In this document: positions 8,139 to 17,065 of the stretch, one piece after another | How the letters are laid out: every line of letters starts with the position of its first letter | Numbering within the stretch: position 1 is the stretch's first letter | Assembly: GCA_944321085.1 (NCBI GenBank) | Contig: CALUJY010000007.1 | Span: 124,001-188,000, forward strand | Reading direction: 5' to 3' | DNA: 64,000 nt | Source: an uncultured Barnesiella sp. | Lineage (GTDB): Bacteria; Bacteroidota; Bacteroidia; Bacteroidales; Barnesiellaceae_A | Program-made: the position numbers and the translations under genes | The notes under the pieces: generated by a model | Database searches by the model: none | Told to the model about the DNA's origin: nothing | What the model saw: the letters and a program-made list of their open reading frames with translations, nothing else

Positions 8139-9038
8139 TTATTTCAAAGCTCTGTATTGTCCCGGGGTCATACCGGTGAGCCGTTTGAAGTATTTCCCGA
8201 AAAACGATTGGGTGGTGAAGTTGAGGTAGTAGGCTATTTCTTGTATGTTCATGGTAGAATAGCGCAAGAGGTTCTTGGCTTCGAGGATGACATACTCGTC
8301 AATCCATTCAGCTGCGCTGCGTCCGCTTATCTGTTTGATAACGGCCGATAGGTGTTTGGGAGAGATACATATTTGGTCGGCATAAAATTTTATGCTGTGT
8401 TCGCGGCAGTGATGTTTGTTGAGTAAGAGCATGAATTGCTCGTACATGGCTCTCTGTCTGTTTCTGAGAATGCTTGTGGTGTGATGGTTGTTCTCATCTA
8501 TGAATATGTCGCATAATCTATATACGAGAGCCGCCATAATGCCTTTGATGGTTTCCAGTTTGTATTTCGTTTCGGGTTGCAAGATGAGGCGTTCGAGGGT
8601 TTCGGAGAGCTGTTCGAAAAATGTCAGCTCTTCGGCTGTCAGTTGTCGGGATGGGCTTTCGAGCATGATGGGGTGCATCGTGAGCAAGTTGGTGAGGTTG
8701 ATGCTCATCTCCTTGATGAAATCTTCCGATACCATGACAACCGTCGCTGTAAAACGGTCTATCTCGTCGACTTGCACAATATCGTTGGGTGTATTTATAA
8801 ACATCATTCCTTGCGTGATGCTATACTCCCCGAGGTTACGCTTAAAGTGTATGGTACCTCCGGTACACAACACACCTACCAATGCTTTGATTCGGCAAGG
8901 AAAACGAAACAAATCGGAGTTGAACGTGTTTCTTATCATGATGAACTCCTTGCCTATCGTCATGCGTCGGTCGTCTAAAAAACCTGCCAATTGTTCGATA
9001 GTGAAACTGGGCAGTTCTTTTTCTTGCAGAGTGTCCAT
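8139..9038 (-). CDS. AraC-family transcriptional regulator
   Basis: A 299-residue protein. The N-terminal 180 residues form a cupin-like sensor domain of beta strands. The C-terminal 100 residues hold the two helix-turn-helix units of the AraC family: the first near FYADQICISPKHLSAVIKQ, the second near MNIQEIAYYLNFTTQSFFGK, followed by the family signature YFKRLTGMTPGQYR. It is divergently transcribed from the three-gene efflux operon at 9189, so it probably controls that operon in response to a small ligand (inference). Its own -7 box TATATTTG is at 9056-9063. The closing domain is complete, so it should bind DNA. Confidence 0.93.
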   Translation of the reverse strand: MDTLQEKELPSFTIEQLAGFLDDRRMTIGKEFIMIRNTFNSDLFRFPCRIKALVGVLCTGGTIHFKRNLGEYSITQGMMFINTPNDIVQVDEIDRFTATVVMVSEDFIKEMSINLTNLLTMHPIMLESPSRQLTAEELTFFEQLSETLERLILQPETKYKLETIKGIMAALVYRLCDIFIDENNHHTTSILRNRQRAMYEQFMLLLNKHHCREHSIKFYADQICISPKHLSAVIKQISGRSAAEWIDEYVILEAKNLLRYSTMNIQEIAYYLNFTTQSFFGKYFKRLTGMTPGQYRALK

Positions 9039-9055
9039 TTAGGCTATATTTTTGT

Positions 9056-9063
9056 CAAATATA
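9056..9063 (-). promoter_or_regulatory. -7 element of the AraC-type regulator
   Basis: TATATTTG on the minus strand matches TAnnTTTG and lies 18 bases before the start codon. No clear -33 TTTG is seen at the right distance. Confidence 0.4.
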
Positions 9064-9136
9064 GATATTATATGGTGATTAAATTGTCTTAATCGGCGAT
9101 TATTCGACTTTTTGAACATTTTACATGCCGAAAGAG

Positions 9137-9153
9137 ACTTTATATAGTAAAGT
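9137..9153. promoter_or_regulatory. Palindrome upstream of the efflux operon, candidate operator
   Basis: ACTTTATATAGTAAAGT has perfect 6-bp arms around a 5-base centre. It covers the place where the -33 box of the efflux promoter would lie; a degenerate -7 box GACCTTTG is at 9162-9169. A weak promoter plus a palindrome suggests regulated transcription. Whether the neighbouring AraC protein binds it is not known. Confidence 0.35.
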
Positions 9154-9188
9154 TTCCGACAGACCTTTGTTGGGCAAAATATTTTGTT

Positions 9189-10223
9189 ATGAGGAGAAGT
9201 TGGTTTATATGTTTCTTGTTGGGGTCGATAGGTATGATGGCATCACTGAACGGTTGTTCGTCGGGCGACAAGGAGAAAAATAGTCGCTCTGTTGCAGTTG
9301 AGACCATGACTCTTGTGCCGAGCGACAATACTTATACCGATAGTTTCGTGGGCTGTGTCGAGGAGTCGTCGGCTGCCGCTCTCAGTTTTGCTGTGGGAGG
9401 GCAGGTGAAGCGTATTTTCGTGACCGAGGGCGACCGCGTGAATGCGGGCGACGAGCTGGCTTGTCTCGATGCCACCACCCTGCAACATACATACGATGCA
9501 GCGAAGGCTACATTAGACCGTGCGAGTGATGCTTACGACCGCATGAAGTTGTTGCATGATAGCAGCAGTCTGCCCGACATTAAATGGGTAGAGATACAGA
9601 GTTCGTTGCAACAAGCCGAGAGCATGGAGCGTATTGCATATAAAAATCTGACCGATGCCCGTCTCATAGCTCCATTTTCGGGTTATATAGCCCGTAGGAC
9701 AATAGAGGTGGGCGATAATGTGTTGCCTGCTGCAACGGCTTTCACGTTGATGGAGATTGCAACGGTAGATGTGAAAATCGCTGTTCCCGAAAATGAAATT
9801 TCGAGTGTGGCGCGGGGTGACAGCGTAGAAGTGAGTGTCGGTGCGCTCGACGACCGGATTTACCGCGGGGTGATTACGGTAAAAGGCGTAAGCGCCCATC
9901 CTTTGTCGCATTCATACGAGGTACGTGCGCGTATTGACAATACCGATGGGGCTTTGTTACCCGGTATGGTGTGTCGCGTAAATATATTCAGGAGTACGGT
10001 TGACAAGATATTCGTCTTGCCGCTCGATGCTGTTTTTGCCGATACCGGTAAACGGCATTTCGTGTGGATATACCGTGATGGTGTGGCCGAAAAGCGTTAT
10101 GTCACGATAGGCGATTTGGCCGCCCACGGTGTTATTGTTACCGATGGAGTTGCCGGCGGAGAGCGGCTTATTGTGGCCGGTTGTCAAAAGATAAGCGATG
10201 GAATGAATGTAAAGGAGAGATGA
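9189..10223 (+). CDS. RND efflux periplasmic adaptor (membrane fusion lipoprotein)
   Basis: A 344-residue lipoprotein with lipobox LNGC at the end of the signal peptide. It has the order of the membrane fusion family: a lipoyl-like half (SFAVGGQVKRIFVTEGDRVNAG), a short alpha hairpin (about residues 95-150), the second lipoyl half (LIAPFSGYIARRTIEVGDNV), a beta-barrel domain and a membrane-proximal domain. It should bridge the inner-membrane RND pump encoded next and the TolC-type channel encoded third. Its stop codon overlaps the pump's start (ATGA), so the two are translationally coupled. The substrate cannot be read from the sequence; drugs or bile salts would be usual. Confidence 0.93.
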   Translation: MRRSWFICFLLGSIGMMASLNGCSSGDKEKNSRSVAVETMTLVPSDNTYTDSFVGCVEESSAAALSFAVGGQVKRIFVTEGDRVNAGDELACLDATTLQHTYDAAKATLDRASDAYDRMKLLHDSSSLPDIKWVEIQSSLQQAESMERIAYKNLTDARLIAPFSGYIARRTIEVGDNVLPAATAFTLMEIATVDVKIAVPENEISSVARGDSVEVSVGALDDRIYRGVITVKGVSAHPLSHSYEVRARIDNTDGALLPGMVCRVNIFRSTVDKIFVLPLDAVFADTGKRHFVWIYRDGVAEKRYVTIGDLAAHGVIVTDGVAGGERLIVAGCQKISDGMNVKER

Positions 10224-13200
10224 AGAAGCAACGCGATATTATTTCTTGGGCCATAGACCATAGCGCCATCATTTTCCTGCTTGCCGTATCAGGAATTATT
10301 TTGGGCATATACGGGCTTGTAGTCATGCCCAAGCAGGAATTCCCGCTTATAACGATACGTCAGGGCTTGGTTATAGGAATCTTTCCGGGGCATAGCAGCG
10401 ATGAGGTCGACGACCGGCTCACCCGTCCGTTAGAGAACTTTATATTCAGCTTTGAAGAGGTTAACAAGAAGAAAACGATGTCGCAGAGCCGCGATGGCTT
10501 TTCTTTCATTACCGTCGAACTCAATGACAATATTGTCGATAAAGAGGCTTTTTGGTCGAAGTTCAAGCATCGCCTTACCATGTTCAAGTCACAATTACCG
10601 TCGGATGTGCTCGATGTAATTGTCAATGACGATTTTGGCAATACTTCGTCTATGTTGCTTGCCATAGAGTCCGACGACAAGACTTATCGCGAGATGGAGA
10701 CCTATGCCGACGATTTGGAGAAACGCTTGCGAGGCATCGTGTCGGTAGCGGGAATTCACAGTTATGGCAGCATGCAGGAGCAGATATCGGTTTACCTCGA
10801 TGCCGATAAGTTGGCAGCCTATGCCATCAACGAGAATGCTGTTGCCATGAATTTGGCTTCGCACGGATTTGCGGCAATGGGTGGTTCGGTAGATAATAGT
10901 GTTTATGTTGCACCGGTACATCTTGTACCGTTGTACGATAACGAGCGGAACATTGCCGAGCATGTCGTCTATTCCGATCCTCATGGCAATGCCGTTCGTC
11001 TGAAAGATATAGCCCGTATCGTGCGCGAATATCCGGCTCCCGGTTCGTATATCACCAACAATGGCAGGAAGTGTATTTTGCTCTCGTTGGAAATGGGGCA
11101 AGGTTACAACGTCATAGAGATGGGGCGAGAGGTTAATGCCGTATTGGAGGCGTTTCAGGCCGACTTGCCCGAAGAAGTGACGATAGAACGCATCGTAGAC
11201 CAGTCGCAAGTGGTAGGCGGTTCGGTAAAGACATTCTTGTCGGAGTTGTTGATAGCCATAGGGGCGGTTATCATTGTTATTATCCTGCTGCTTCCGTTGC
11301 GGGTGGCCTCTATTGCCGCCTCTACGATACCCATGACCATATTCCTTTCGTTGGGAATGTTTTTTGTTTGCGGCTTGGAGCTTGACACCGTTACATTGGC
11401 TGCGCTCATCGTTTCGTTAGGTATTATCGTAGATGACTCTATTGTGATTATAGACAACTATATGGAGCGCCTCGACGAAGGAATGCCTCGTCGTGAAGCC
11501 TCTATTGTGAGTGCCAAGAGCTTCTTTAAGTCGATTTTCTCGGCAACGTTGGCGATAAGCGTAACCTTTTTCCCGTTTTTGGCAACAACAACGGGTGTTA
11601 CCAACGACTTTGTCAAGCCCTTCCCTCCGGCGCTTACCATTATACTTTTTATCTCCTTGCTGGTGGCGATACTGATTATCCCTTTCATGCAGGAACATCT
11701 CATCAAGAGTGGTTACAATCGCGATGGTGCCCGCAAGAAATCTTTTATACTCAATGCGATGCAGAGCGGTTATGAACGACTGCTCGACCGCTGTTTTGCG
11801 CATCCTTATATGACTGTTGCCATAGGTGTGTTGGCGATAGGTGTGGGAGCCCTCATCTTTTTCAGCCGGCCTATGCAACTGATGCCTATTGCCGATCGCG
11901 ACCAGTTTGCCGTAGAGATATATATGCCTCACGGTACAGCCATAGAGCATACAGCAGCGGTGGCCGACAGTCTCGAACATATCTTGCGTCGCGACGAAAG
12001 GGTGAAATCGGTCACCTCTTTTATCGGGACAGGTTCACCGCGATTTCATGCTGCGTATGCTCCGCAATTACCCGGTTCGCATTACGCACAGTTTATCGTC
12101 AATACGACCGGTATAAAGGCTACCGAGGAGTTGCTCGACGAATATGCCGACGTTTACGACGATTACTTCCCCGGTGCACGAGTCCGTTTCAAACAGTTGG
12201 AGTATAACGATATAAAATATCCTATCGAGGTGCGACTTACCGGTGACGACCCCGAAGTCCTCAAACGCGATGCCGAGAAAGTGAAACAGTTGATGCTCGA
12301 CATCGAGGGCGTGAAATTGCCGCATACCAACTTCGAAGGACAACTCTCGGGCGTAAGGGTGATAATGAACGAAGACGAGATAAATCGGTTGGGTATCAGT
12401 CCGGCGGCGGTGTCGGCCAATATCACGATGCACTCTGCCGGCTTGCCGGTGGCCAAAGTGTGGGACAGAGATTACCCCTTGCAAGTGGTACTCTATTGCA
12501 GTGACGGTGATACGCGCGATTTCGCTTCGATGGAGAACGAGTATATATCGGCTTGGGGCGGCAGCGTATCAGTACCCCTCAGGCAGATAGCTACGATTCT
12601 TCCCGATTGGCACGATGGGCAGATTGTAAGGCGCAACGGCATATTGTCGCTATCGGTTTTTGCCGATATAGACCGTGGCTGTAATGCCGGGGTACTCACT
12701 CGGGAGTTGAGCAAGAAAATGAAACATGTGGAACTTTCGGACGGTGTGTCGTGGTCGTTGGGCGGTAGCAAAGCCTCTGATGCCGAGCGTATGCCGCAGG
12801 TTATAGCCGGATTGCTGTGTGCGGCGGCGATTATATTTATCATCCTGCTTTTTCATTTCGGTAGCATCAAGCCGGCGTTGCTTATTCTTTCGTCTACCCT
12901 GTTTTGTATCTTGGGAGCAGGACTTGGCTTGTGTATCATGCACATAGCGGTAAGTATTACCGCTATCTTGGGCGTGGTGACACTGATGGGTATTTTGGTG
13001 CGCAACGGTATCATCATGCTCGATTATGCCGAGGAGTTGCAAAGCGAGACGAATATAGATGTGCGCGATGCAGCCTACCATGCCGCAGTGCGTAGGATGC
13101 GTCCCATATTCCTGACATCGTCGGCTGCTGCGATGGGTGTGATACCCATGATATTGGGGCGTTCTTCTTTGTGGTCGCCTATGGGTACGGTTATCTTCTT

Positions 13201-13318
13201 CGGTACGCTTGTCTCTATGTTCTTTACCCTTACCGTGCTGCCTATTCTCTATTGGCTTTTGAGCCGTAAGAAAAAGGTGACACAAGTTGCCGCAGTTTCT
13301 GTAAAACCTAATAAATAA
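10220..13318 (+). CDS. RND efflux pump permease (AcrB/MdtB-like)
   Basis: About 1032 residues, the usual RND length. The first transmembrane helix is near residue 15, a large periplasmic loop follows, then five helices, a second loop and a final bundle ending near the C-terminus. The fourth-helix signature GIIVDDSIVIIDNYMERLDEG carries the paired aspartates of the proton relay, and VRNGIIMLDY marks the matching late helix. The pump drives export with proton influx and works with the adaptor and outer channel encoded on either side. The start at 10220 is preferred: it overlaps the adaptor stop as ATGA, has AAAGGAG just before it, and gives an N-terminus (MKKQRDIISWAIDHS) typical of the family. 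An in-frame ATG at 10181 lies inside the adaptor gene. Confidence 0.95.
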   Translation: MKKQRDIISWAIDHSAIIFLLAVSGIILGIYGLVVMPKQEFPLITIRQGLVIGIFPGHSSDEVDDRLTRPLENFIFSFEEVNKKKTMSQSRDGFSFITVELNDNIVDKEAFWSKFKHRLTMFKSQLPSDVLDVIVNDDFGNTSSMLLAIESDDKTYREMETYADDLEKRLRGIVSVAGIHSYGSMQEQISVYLDADKLAAYAINENAVAMNLASHGFAAMGGSVDNSVYVAPVHLVPLYDNERNIAEHVVYSDPHGNAVRLKDIARIVREYPAPGSYITNNGRKCILLSLEMGQGYNVIEMGREVNAVLEAFQADLPEEVTIERIVDQSQVVGGSVKTFLSELLIAIGAVIIVIILLLPLRVASIAASTIPMTIFLSLGMFFVCGLELDTVTLAALIVSLGIIVDDSIVIIDNYMERLDEGMPRREASIVSAKSFFKSIFSATLAISVTFFPFLATTTGVTNDFVKPFPPALTIILFISLLVAILIIPFMQEHLIKSGYNRDGARKKSFILNAMQSGYERLLDRCFAHPYMTVAIGVLAIGVGALIFFSRPMQLMPIADRDQFAVEIYMPHGTAIEHTAAVADSLEHILRRDERVKSVTSFIGTGSPRFHAAYAPQLPGSHYAQFIVNTTGIKATEELLDEYADVYDDYFPGARVRFKQLEYNDIKYPIEVRLTGDDPEVLKRDAEKVKQLMLDIEGVKLPHTNFEGQLSGVRVIMNEDEINRLGISPAAVSANITMHSAGLPVAKVWDRDYPLQVVLYCSDGDTRDFASMENEYISAWGGSVSVPLRQIATILPDWHDGQIVRRNGILSLSVFADIDRGCNAGVLTRELSKKMKHVELSDGVSWSLGGSKASDAERMPQVIAGLLCAAAIIFIILLFHFGSIKPALLILSSTLFCILGAGLGLCIMHIAVSITAILGVVTLMGILVRNGIIMLDYAEELQSETNIDVRDAAYHAAVRRMRPIFLTSSAAAMGVIPMILGRSSLWSPMGTVIFFGTLVSMFFTLTVLPILYWLLSRKKKVTQVAAVSVKPNK

Positions 13319-13319
13319 T

Positions 13320-14612
13320 ATGAAACGAAGTCTTGTCATATTGTTCTTGTCGCTTGTCTGTCAGTCTCTGATGGCGCAAGTCTCATATACCCTCGACGAA
13401 TGCAAGCAAATGGCGTGGGAAAACAATTATACCATGCAGAACAGTCGATTAGATATAGAGATGGCTTCTGAGACTCGTGAAGAGGCTTTTACTCACTATT
13501 TTCCTGCGGTATCGGCTTCGGGACTGATGTTTTGGACAACCAGCAATATGATACAATTCGGTATTCCGTTGCCCGCACAGATAGAATGTCTTCCGAAAGA
13601 GCTTTCCGTGGGACTGATTGACAGAGGTAAAACGGCTGGTATCATGGCCTTACAGCCTGTTTTTTTCGGGGGGCGCATTATCAACGCCAACAAATTGGCC
13701 AAGATTGGTGAGCAGGTAAGTGAAAAAAAGGCTCTTCTTACGGCTCGCGATACGGAGTTGAAGACAGAGGAGTATTTCTGGCAAATTATCTCCTTGAAAG
13801 AGAAGTTGATAACAATAGAAACCGCCGAACGACAGATTGCCGAGATAAAGAAAACCGTGGCTACGATGATAGATGCCGGTGTAGCCTCGCGCAACGATAT
13901 GCTTAGAGTAGAGTTGCAGGAGCAAGACCTTGCCGCTAACAGGTTGCAAGTAGAGAATGGTATAAGGGTCGTGAAGCTGCTCTTGAAGCATCACACAGGC
14001 ATACGCGATACCGAGTATGAGGTTGTGGCCGATTCGTTGCCGATTGTTTCACCTTTGGAATATTACATGCCTCCGCAAGAAGCGGTGCAAAATCGGGTGG
14101 AGAGTGATTTGTTAGATCAAGGGGTTGAAGCCGCCCGCATGCAATATCGCTTGGCTGTGGGTGAAAATTTGCCTACGGTATCGGTAGGCGGTGGTTACTT
14201 GTATCACGATTTTACAGGTCGCGACATAGGTAACGGTATTGTTATGGTCAATGCCACTATACCTATATCGTCGTGGTGGAGCGGATCGCATCGCATGAAG
14301 AAAGAGCGACTCAATATGAAGAAAGCCGAGAACGAACGGCAAAACAACCGCGAGATGATGATGGTGCAGATAGAGGTGAAGTGGAACGAACTGGAAGAGG
14401 CATATAGGCAGATACTCATTGCCGAGAAGTCGGTGGAGTCGTCGGCCGAAAATCTGCGACTGAACAACAACTATTATCGAGCTGGTACAACCTCGCTGCC
14501 TGAGCTCCTCGATGCACAGACGTTGGCACGCCAAAGTTGCGACAAATACAGCGATGCCGTGATGACATATCGCATGAAATTGACGGAGTATTTGTCATAT
14601 ACCGGCCGATGA
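13320..14612 (+). CDS. TolC-family outer-membrane efflux protein
   Basis: A 430-residue exported protein (signal MKRSLVILFLSLVCQSLMAQ) starting 1 base after the pump gene ends. Two long coiled-coil repeats, each ending in outer-membrane strands, make it a TolC-type factor; the segments YTLDECKQMAWENNYTMQNS and YRAGTTSLPELLDAQTLAR are typical of the first helix and of the turn before the second. Three copies form the exit duct of the tripartite pump. The gene ends only 11 bases from the convergent gene at 14624. Confidence 0.93.
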   Translation: MKRSLVILFLSLVCQSLMAQVSYTLDECKQMAWENNYTMQNSRLDIEMASETREEAFTHYFPAVSASGLMFWTTSNMIQFGIPLPAQIECLPKELSVGLIDRGKTAGIMALQPVFFGGRIINANKLAKIGEQVSEKKALLTARDTELKTEEYFWQIISLKEKLITIETAERQIAEIKKTVATMIDAGVASRNDMLRVELQEQDLAANRLQVENGIRVVKLLLKHHTGIRDTEYEVVADSLPIVSPLEYYMPPQEAVQNRVESDLLDQGVEAARMQYRLAVGENLPTVSVGGGYLYHDFTGRDIGNGIVMVNATIPISSWWSGSHRMKKERLNMKKAENERQNNREMMMVQIEVKWNELEEAYRQILIAEKSVESSAENLRLNNNYYRAGTTSLPELLDAQTLARQSCDKYSDAVMTYRMKLTEYLSYTGR

Positions 14613-14616
14613 CCGG

Positions 14617-14632
14617 CCGTTCGTCAGAACGG
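14617..14632. terminator. Small hairpin between convergent genes
   Basis: CCGTTC-GTCA-GAACGG forms a 6-bp stem with a 4-base loop. It overlaps the end of the minus-strand gene. No T run follows on either strand, so a terminator role is only possible. Confidence 0.3.
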
Positions 14633-16951
14633 ATAGCCTATGGTGATGTGGAATGCCAAGTCGCGCCCGAGGTCGGGGTCGGTAATAGCCCAGTGCAAAG
14701 CATCTTCGGCGGGATTGTATATTTTCATACCCAAGTCGCAACGTACGATTACGTAATCGAAGTTAAGGCGTAGTCCCAAACCCCAAGCCAAAGCAATCTG
14801 CTTATAGAACGAGTCGAAGCGGAATGCTCCGCCCGGTTGTGTCTCATACTCTTTGATAGTCCATATATTGCCGGCATCGAGAAACGCCGCCATTTCGAGT
14901 TTCCAAAAAAGCTTTGCGCGGTATTCCAAACTCAGGTCGAGCCGCACGTCGCCGCATTGATAGATGAAGTTCGACACGTTGTTCCGGCCGTTGTAGCTGC
15001 CCGGACCCAACGAACGTACCGACCATCCCCGCACGCTGTTGGCGCCTCCCGAATAGAATCGTTTCTCGAAAGGTATTACCGACGAGTTGCCGTAAGGAAA
15101 ACCTATGCCAAATCCTGCATGGAAAGCCCATGAGTTGCGTTCGTCAATGGTGTAGAGGTAGCTGTAATCTATATCGCCCTTGACATATTGCGAGTAGCGT
15201 ATGCCGAATATTTTGTAGCCGTTGTCGTAAGGTGCGCACGTCAGGTTTGATATGGCATACAGCAAGTTACCCGAGGTCTCTATCGAGGTGCGCAGCGTGT
15301 ATATGCGATTCAGCGTATTTTTCCTTCCCAAAGGAGTCGTCTCGGGAATGTTGCTCATGTAGTAGTTATAACCGATACGCATGATGAAGTGGTCTTCGTA
15401 ACTGTAACGCAGCAGTGGATTGGTAGGCGCAATGGTCTCCAAGAAGCCGTCCATGTATTGCGGCAGATAGACGTAGTTGATGTCCAAGAGGTCGAATTGG
15501 TGGCGGTCGCGATGCGCCGTCCAGTTGTAACGCCAAGCGGCGCCGGCTATCACACGGGTGTACTCGGGGCGTTGCTGGAAGTTGATAGAGAGGTCGAAGT
15601 CGGTCGTTGCCAACAATCTGCGGCTTATCTTGTGAGGGATGAACGGGAACATGAACTTCGGGAATTTCAGCCCCAAGCGCCCCCCTAACTCGGTGTAGTG
15701 GTCGTTGATGATACCTTCTAATGAGCCGGAGAGGCTTTCGTAAGCCCCACGGACTTCGGCGGTGAAAGTCTCCGACCCTTTGAATATGTTGCGGTGTTGG
15801 TATGTGACGGACGCCGCTACACCCAAATCGCCTTCCGAGTTGGTACCTTCCAATTCCACGCCTATATTTTGGGCTTTCCGGGGAGTGAGGAAGATATAAC
15901 AGTCGAGTGCATGATGAGCCTCAGTCTCGTCGAGCAGCAGAAATCTGATATTGACGTTTTTCAAGTACGTAAGCCTGCCGAATGCCGTGTATGTGCGGTC
16001 TACGGCACGGCTGCTATATAGTCTTCCGGGGCGAATGCGACAGTTGTCGGTGATGGCCGATGGGGTAAGATAGCGATCTTCTCCGTAGATAATATGTATG
16101 CCGTTATATTCTTCGGCTTTCGAGCAGTCAACCCTGCGTAAGTCTATATTAGAGAGCGTATAGTCGGTGATGACATACACGTTTCTTATCGTATAGGTGT
16201 AATAGTTATCATACGAAGGGGGCATATCTTGCTCCAATGAGGGCATGGGACGCAACTGCATGGTAAGCGCGGCGGCACGCGATGTGGCCGAGGTGTCGGC
16301 GTTGAAGGTGATGAGGTCTTTCCCGAAGGTATAATAACCGTTTTGTCGCAGTTGTGTGGTGATACGCTCCCGCTCCTTATCGAGTTGGGAGCGGTCGAGC
16401 AGCATACCCTTCTTCAATAGAGAAGGTTGCGACCGCAAGATACTGTCTATTGTCGCATGGGGGATGCGATAGCCAATCGTATCTATGTAGAAAGGCTCGT
16501 TTGTATTTATGCGGTAGGTTACTTTTATGCCGCGTTTCTTGATGGTGGTATCGGCCTCGACCTCGGCGTGCATGTATCCCGCATTCGATAGCGCTTTGGA
16601 GAGTTGTTGACACGAAGCCTCCGTCGCGTTGTTGTCGTATATGACAGGCGGTGTACCTATCTTGCGAAACCAGCGGTTGAGCCACTTGCTCGTGTCTTGT
16701 CCTGAGAGGTTGTATATGGCAAGTTGCAGACGCGCTACGCCGAGGATTCTGAAATTGGGTTCCTGTCGCAGGTAAGGTTTCAGCGTCTCGGGCTTCACCT
16801 CCTTGCTGTCGGTTACGATTTTTACTTTGTCGAGCAAATACTCTCCTTGCGGCACATGCTTGGTAGGGCTGCAACCTGTCAGAGACAGGAGCAGAAGAAG
16901 CGATAGCAATGCCACCGACAGGCCGAATGTATGACGGAGAGATATGCCCAT
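14624..16951 (-). CDS. BamA/TamA-family outer-membrane lipoprotein (TamL-like, orphan)
   Basis: About 775 residues. A signal peptide ends in lipobox LTGC, followed by the phrase SPTKHVPQGEYLLDKVKI that typifies Bacteroidota TamA-like lipoproteins. POTRA-like domains occupy roughly residues 40-370. The rest is a 16-strand Omp85 barrel with the hallmark (F)YSGGANSVRGW motif of strand-linking loop 6 and a C-terminus ending FHITIGYPF. It should insert or secrete outer-membrane proteins. It is a paralogue of the gene at 29781, which is paired with tamB, whereas this copy stands alone with its own promoter. The start at 16951 is chosen because the promoter at 16973-17004 would start the RNA downstream of an earlier in-frame ATG at 17050. 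Confidence 0.9.
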   Translation of the reverse strand: MGISLRHTFGLSVALLSLLLLLSLTGCSPTKHVPQGEYLLDKVKIVTDSKEVKPETLKPYLRQEPNFRILGVARLQLAIYNLSGQDTSKWLNRWFRKIGTPPVIYDNNATEASCQQLSKALSNAGYMHAEVEADTTIKKRGIKVTYRINTNEPFYIDTIGYRIPHATIDSILRSQPSLLKKGMLLDRSQLDKERERITTQLRQNGYYTFGKDLITFNADTSATSRAAALTMQLRPMPSLEQDMPPSYDNYYTYTIRNVYVITDYTLSNIDLRRVDCSKAEEYNGIHIIYGEDRYLTPSAITDNCRIRPGRLYSSRAVDRTYTAFGRLTYLKNVNIRFLLLDETEAHHALDCYIFLTPRKAQNIGVELEGTNSEGDLGVAASVTYQHRNIFKGSETFTAEVRGAYESLSGSLEGIINDHYTELGGRLGLKFPKFMFPFIPHKISRRLLATTDFDLSINFQQRPEYTRVIAGAAWRYNWTAHRDRHQFDLLDINYVYLPQYMDGFLETIAPTNPLLRYSYEDHFIMRIGYNYYMSNIPETTPLGRKNTLNRIYTLRTSIETSGNLLYAISNLTCAPYDNGYKIFGIRYSQYVKGDIDYSYLYTIDERNSWAFHAGFGIGFPYGNSSVIPFEKRFYSGGANSVRGWSVRSLGPGSYNGRNNVSNFIYQCGDVRLDLSLEYRAKLFWKLEMAAFLDAGNIWTIKEYETQPGGAFRFDSFYKQIALAWGLGLRLNFDYVIVRCDLGMKIYNPAEDALHWAITDPDLGRDLAFHITIGYPF

Positions 16952-16972
16952 GTATTGTGTTGTATGAGAATG

Positions 16973-17004
16973 CAAAGATAATGTAATTGCCGGGCAGAAG
17001 CAAA
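16973..17004 (-). promoter_or_regulatory. Promoter of the orphan TamL-like gene
   Basis: The minus strand reads TTTG, exactly 20 bases, then TATCTTTG: a perfect match to the Bacteroidota promoter TTTG-N20-TAnnTTTG. It lies 22 bases before the chosen start codon and decides that start. Confidence 0.85.
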
Positions 17005-17065
17005 CAGAATGAATATTTGTAAAATCTTCTGTTTGGTCTCTCCGAAACACGACGGGAGTATTGTA

